NCBI GenBank assembly: GCA_009783975.1
Contig: WRCL01000080.1
Location: 1 to 7,316, forward strand
Direction: 5' to 3'
Source: Micrococcales bacterium
GTDB lineage: Bacteria; Actinomycetota; Actinomycetes; Actinomycetales; Cellulomonadaceae
Length of the DNA stretch: 7,316 nt
Shown: piece by piece, positions 5,910 through 7,316 of the stretch
How positions within the stretch are numbered: the first letter of the stretch is position 1
Layout of the letters: each line of letters opens with the position of its first letter
Program-made: the position numbers and the translations under genes
The notes under the pieces: generated by a model
What the model was told of the DNA's origin: nothing
What the model saw: the letters and a program-made list of their open reading frames with translations, nothing else
Database searches by the model: none

Positions 5910-6947
5910 TCACACGACCACCTGGGTCAGCGGCAACGTCGAGTCGACACCGAAGTCCGGCGGGCTTGGCGGCACACCACGGTCGACGAGCGCAGCGCCG
6001 AGGGCAGCGATCATCGCCCCGTTGTCGGTGCACAACCGGACCGGGGGTATCCGCAGCCGCACGCCAGCGGCCGAGCACCGGACCTGGGCCAGGTCACGCA
6101 GCTGGGAGTTCGCCGAGAACCCCCCGCCGACGACCAAGGTCCCCACCTCGTGCCTGGCGCACGCGGCCAAGGCTTTGGCGGTGAGCACGTCGGCGACCGC
6201 TGCGGAGAACGACGCGGCGACGTCGGCCAGCGGCACGGGTTCACCAGCGTCCTGGCGCGCCTCGACCCACCGGGCCACAGCGGTCTTCAGCCCCGAGAAC
6301 GAGAAGTTCGCGGCGTGCTTGGCCTGGTCTTTGGCGGCGGTCAGGCCCCGGGGGAACGCGATGGCGTCGGGGGTGCCCTCACGTGCGAGACGGTCGATAT
6401 GCGGACCACCTGGGTAGGGCAGGCCCAGCAGCCGTCCCACCTTGTCGAACGCCTCACCGGGAGCGTCGTCGAGCGTCGACCCGAGCTCGGTCACATGCAC
6501 CGTGGCGTCGACGAGCAGCAACGACGCGTGCCCGCCAGAGACGACCAGGGCCATGACACGGTCGTCGAACGGCCCGTGGACCAACGTGTCGACGACGGCA
6601 TGGGCGATGATGTGGTTGACCCCGTACAGGGGCCGGTCCAGCGCCAGGGCGAGGGCTTTGGCTGCGGCTGTGCCGACGGTCAGCGGCCCGACGAGCCCAG
6701 GCCCGGCGGTGACAGCCACAACGTCGACGTCGGCCAGGTCCACCCCGGCGGTCGTCAACGCCCGGTCCAACGTCGGGACCATCGCCTCCAGGTGCGCCCG
6801 CGAGGCGATCTCGGGGATGATCCCCCCGAACCGTGCGTGCTCGTCGACCGACGAGGCGACGCCGTCAGCGAGCAGCTCGCCGTCACGGACGAGCCCGATA
6901 CCGGTCTCGTCGCACGAGGTCTCGATCCCCAGGACTAGTGGTGCCAC
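5910..6947 (-). CDS. tsaD: tRNA N6-adenosine threonylcarbamoyltransferase TsaD
   Basis: A 345-residue protein of normal family length. With TsaB and TsaE it transfers the threonylcarbamoyl group from threonylcarbamoyl-AMP to A37 of ANN-decoding tRNAs (t6A) in the cytoplasm. Family features are [11 protein letters not shown] (6-16), [11 protein letters not shown] (82-92), the metal-binding NHIIAH (His112, His116), VSGGH (136-140), GGGFSAN (274-280) and CTDNGAMIA, whose Asp308 is the third metal ligand. All expected ligands are present. The start is a GTG at 6947, fixed by the conserved [11 protein letters not shown] only a few residues in; no strong ribosome binding site is visible. It lies 24 nt behind rimI on the same strand, the usual actinobacterial tsaE-tsaB-rimI-tsaD order, and is probably co-transcribed. 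Nothing looks degraded. Confidence 0.97.
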   Translation of the reverse strand: MAPLVLGIETSCDETGIGLVRDGELLADGVASSVDEHARFGGIIPEIASRAHLEAMVPTLDRALTTAGVDLADVDVVAVTAGPGLVGPLTVGTAAAKALALALDRPLYGVNHIIAHAVVDTLVHGPFDDRVMALVVSGGHASLLLVDATVHVTELGSTLDDAPGEAFDKVGRLLGLPYPGGPHIDRLAREGTPDAIAFPRGLTAAKDQAKHAANFSFSGLKTAVARWVEARQDAGEPVPLADVAASFSAAVADVLTAKALAACARHEVGTLVVGGGFSANSQLRDLAQVRCSAAGVRLRIPPVRLCTDNGAMIAALGAALVDRGVPPSPPDFGVDSTLPLTQVVV

Positions 6948-6971
6948 GCCGCCAGCATAGGCCGGGGACGT

Positions 6972-7316
6972 TCACGACGGGGCAGGGCCCAGGTGCCGGC
7001 ACATCGTCCACGCGTCAACCCCCTGGTAGTACCCGCGGCGACGGCCGACCTGGACGAAACCCTGCGAGGCGTACAGGCCGATCGCGACGTCGTTGTCGAC
7101 CCGGACCTCCAAGAACACCCGTTGCGCGCCAAGCCCGGCGGCCAGGTCGAGCAGGGCGCACAACAAGGTCCGTCCCACACCACGGCCCTGCGCGGCGGTG
7201 GCTGTGCCGATGGTCATCACATCAGCGTCCTGCCCGTCACAACCCAGCCCGGCATACCCCACGAGCACCCCGTCAGCCTCAGCAGCCAGGTATGTGCGCC
7301 CAGGGCCTTCGAGCTC
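6972..7316 (-). CDS. rimI: Ribosomal-protein-alanine N-acetyltransferase RimI, partial (N-terminus beyond the window)
   Basis: The frame is open to the window edge and ends with TGA at 6972, giving the last 114 residues. This GNAT-fold enzyme acetylates protein N-termini (S18 in E. coli) using acetyl-CoA. Visible features are the beta strands around RTYLAAEADGVLVGYAGL, the acetyl-CoA pyrophosphate-binding loop AAQGRGVG, the LEVRVDNDVAIGLYASQGF segment, and GRRRGYYQG near the end, all typical of RimI. Its place directly before tsaD supports RimI over a generic GNAT. A GTG at 7268 is only an internal codon, because similarity continues upstream of it. Roughly 40 N-terminal residues are missing, judged from the usual 150-160. 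Confidence 0.93.
   Translation of the reverse strand, partial: ELEGPGRTYLAAEADGVLVGYAGLGCDGQDADVMTIGTATAAQGRGVGRTLLCALLDLAAGLGAQRVFLEVRVDNDVAIGLYASQGFVQVGRRRGYYQGVDAWTMCRHLGPAPS

Noticed and set aside
5733..6938. A 401-codon plus-strand frame over tsaD
   Set aside because: It is a shadow of tsaD, which is unambiguous on the minus strand.
6935..7183. Minus-strand frame with ATG and stop just inside tsaD
   Set aside because: It overlaps rimI in another frame, and its Cys/Trp/Arg-rich product has no family pattern.
1..7316. CRISPR array, tRNA/rRNA gene, integrase, transposase or toxin-antitoxin pair
   Set aside because: I saw no regularly spaced direct repeats, tRNA-like folds or proteins of these kinds. 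The only mobile-like signal is the hairpin at 706-811.

Overview
This is a high-GC, densely coded window with strong G/C bias at third codon positions. That bias produces very long antisense shadow frames. The gene content is actinobacterial: rimI-tsaD, Hanks-type kinases with Ala/Pro-rich linkers, a YbdK-type glutamate-cysteine ligase and a THUMP-like methyltransferase. I would guess Micrococcales (Cellulomonas/Sanguibacter-like), but the genus is inference only.

Layout, right to left, because most genes are on the minus strand. Positions 7316-5910 hold the 3' part of rimI (protein N-acetyltransferase), then tsaD (t6A tRNA modification), an ordinary housekeeping pair. Positions 5909-5741 are a 169-bp gap containing inverted repeats and a possible promoter. 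Positions 5740-4568 hold a Ser/Thr kinase anchored by one transmembrane helix at its extreme C-terminus. Positions 3425-4558 (plus strand) hold a carboxylate-amine/glutamate-cysteine ligase that converges on the kinase with only 9 bp between the stop codons. Positions 3250-3424 are a divergent promoter region with a near-palindrome, a GC hairpin and a possible 9-codon leader. Positions 3249-2677 hold a lipoprotein, directly followed (8-nt gap, or a 4-nt overlap with an alternative start) by a second Ser/Thr kinase at 2668-809. This kinase's extracellular part is an OmpA-like peptidoglycan-binding domain rather than PASTA repeats. Positions 706-811 hold a long imperfect hairpin between that kinase and the next gene. 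Positions 667-1 hold the N-terminal part of a THUMP-like class I methyltransferase that runs off the window.

The most interesting unit is the lipoprotein plus OmpA-tailed kinase operon. It looks like an envelope-sensing module: a lipid-anchored outer-face protein paired with a kinase whose ectodomain keeps the Asp and Arg that bind diaminopimelate in OmpA-family proteins. The second kinase is a close paralogue without an ectodomain. Its upstream gap shares a 10-bp sequence (CGGTATCGTC, minus strand) with the gap upstream of the lipoprotein, each copy next to a palindrome, so the two units may be co-regulated. The module sits between rimI-tsaD and the methyltransferase and looks like an accessory insertion into a housekeeping neighbourhood; that is inference.
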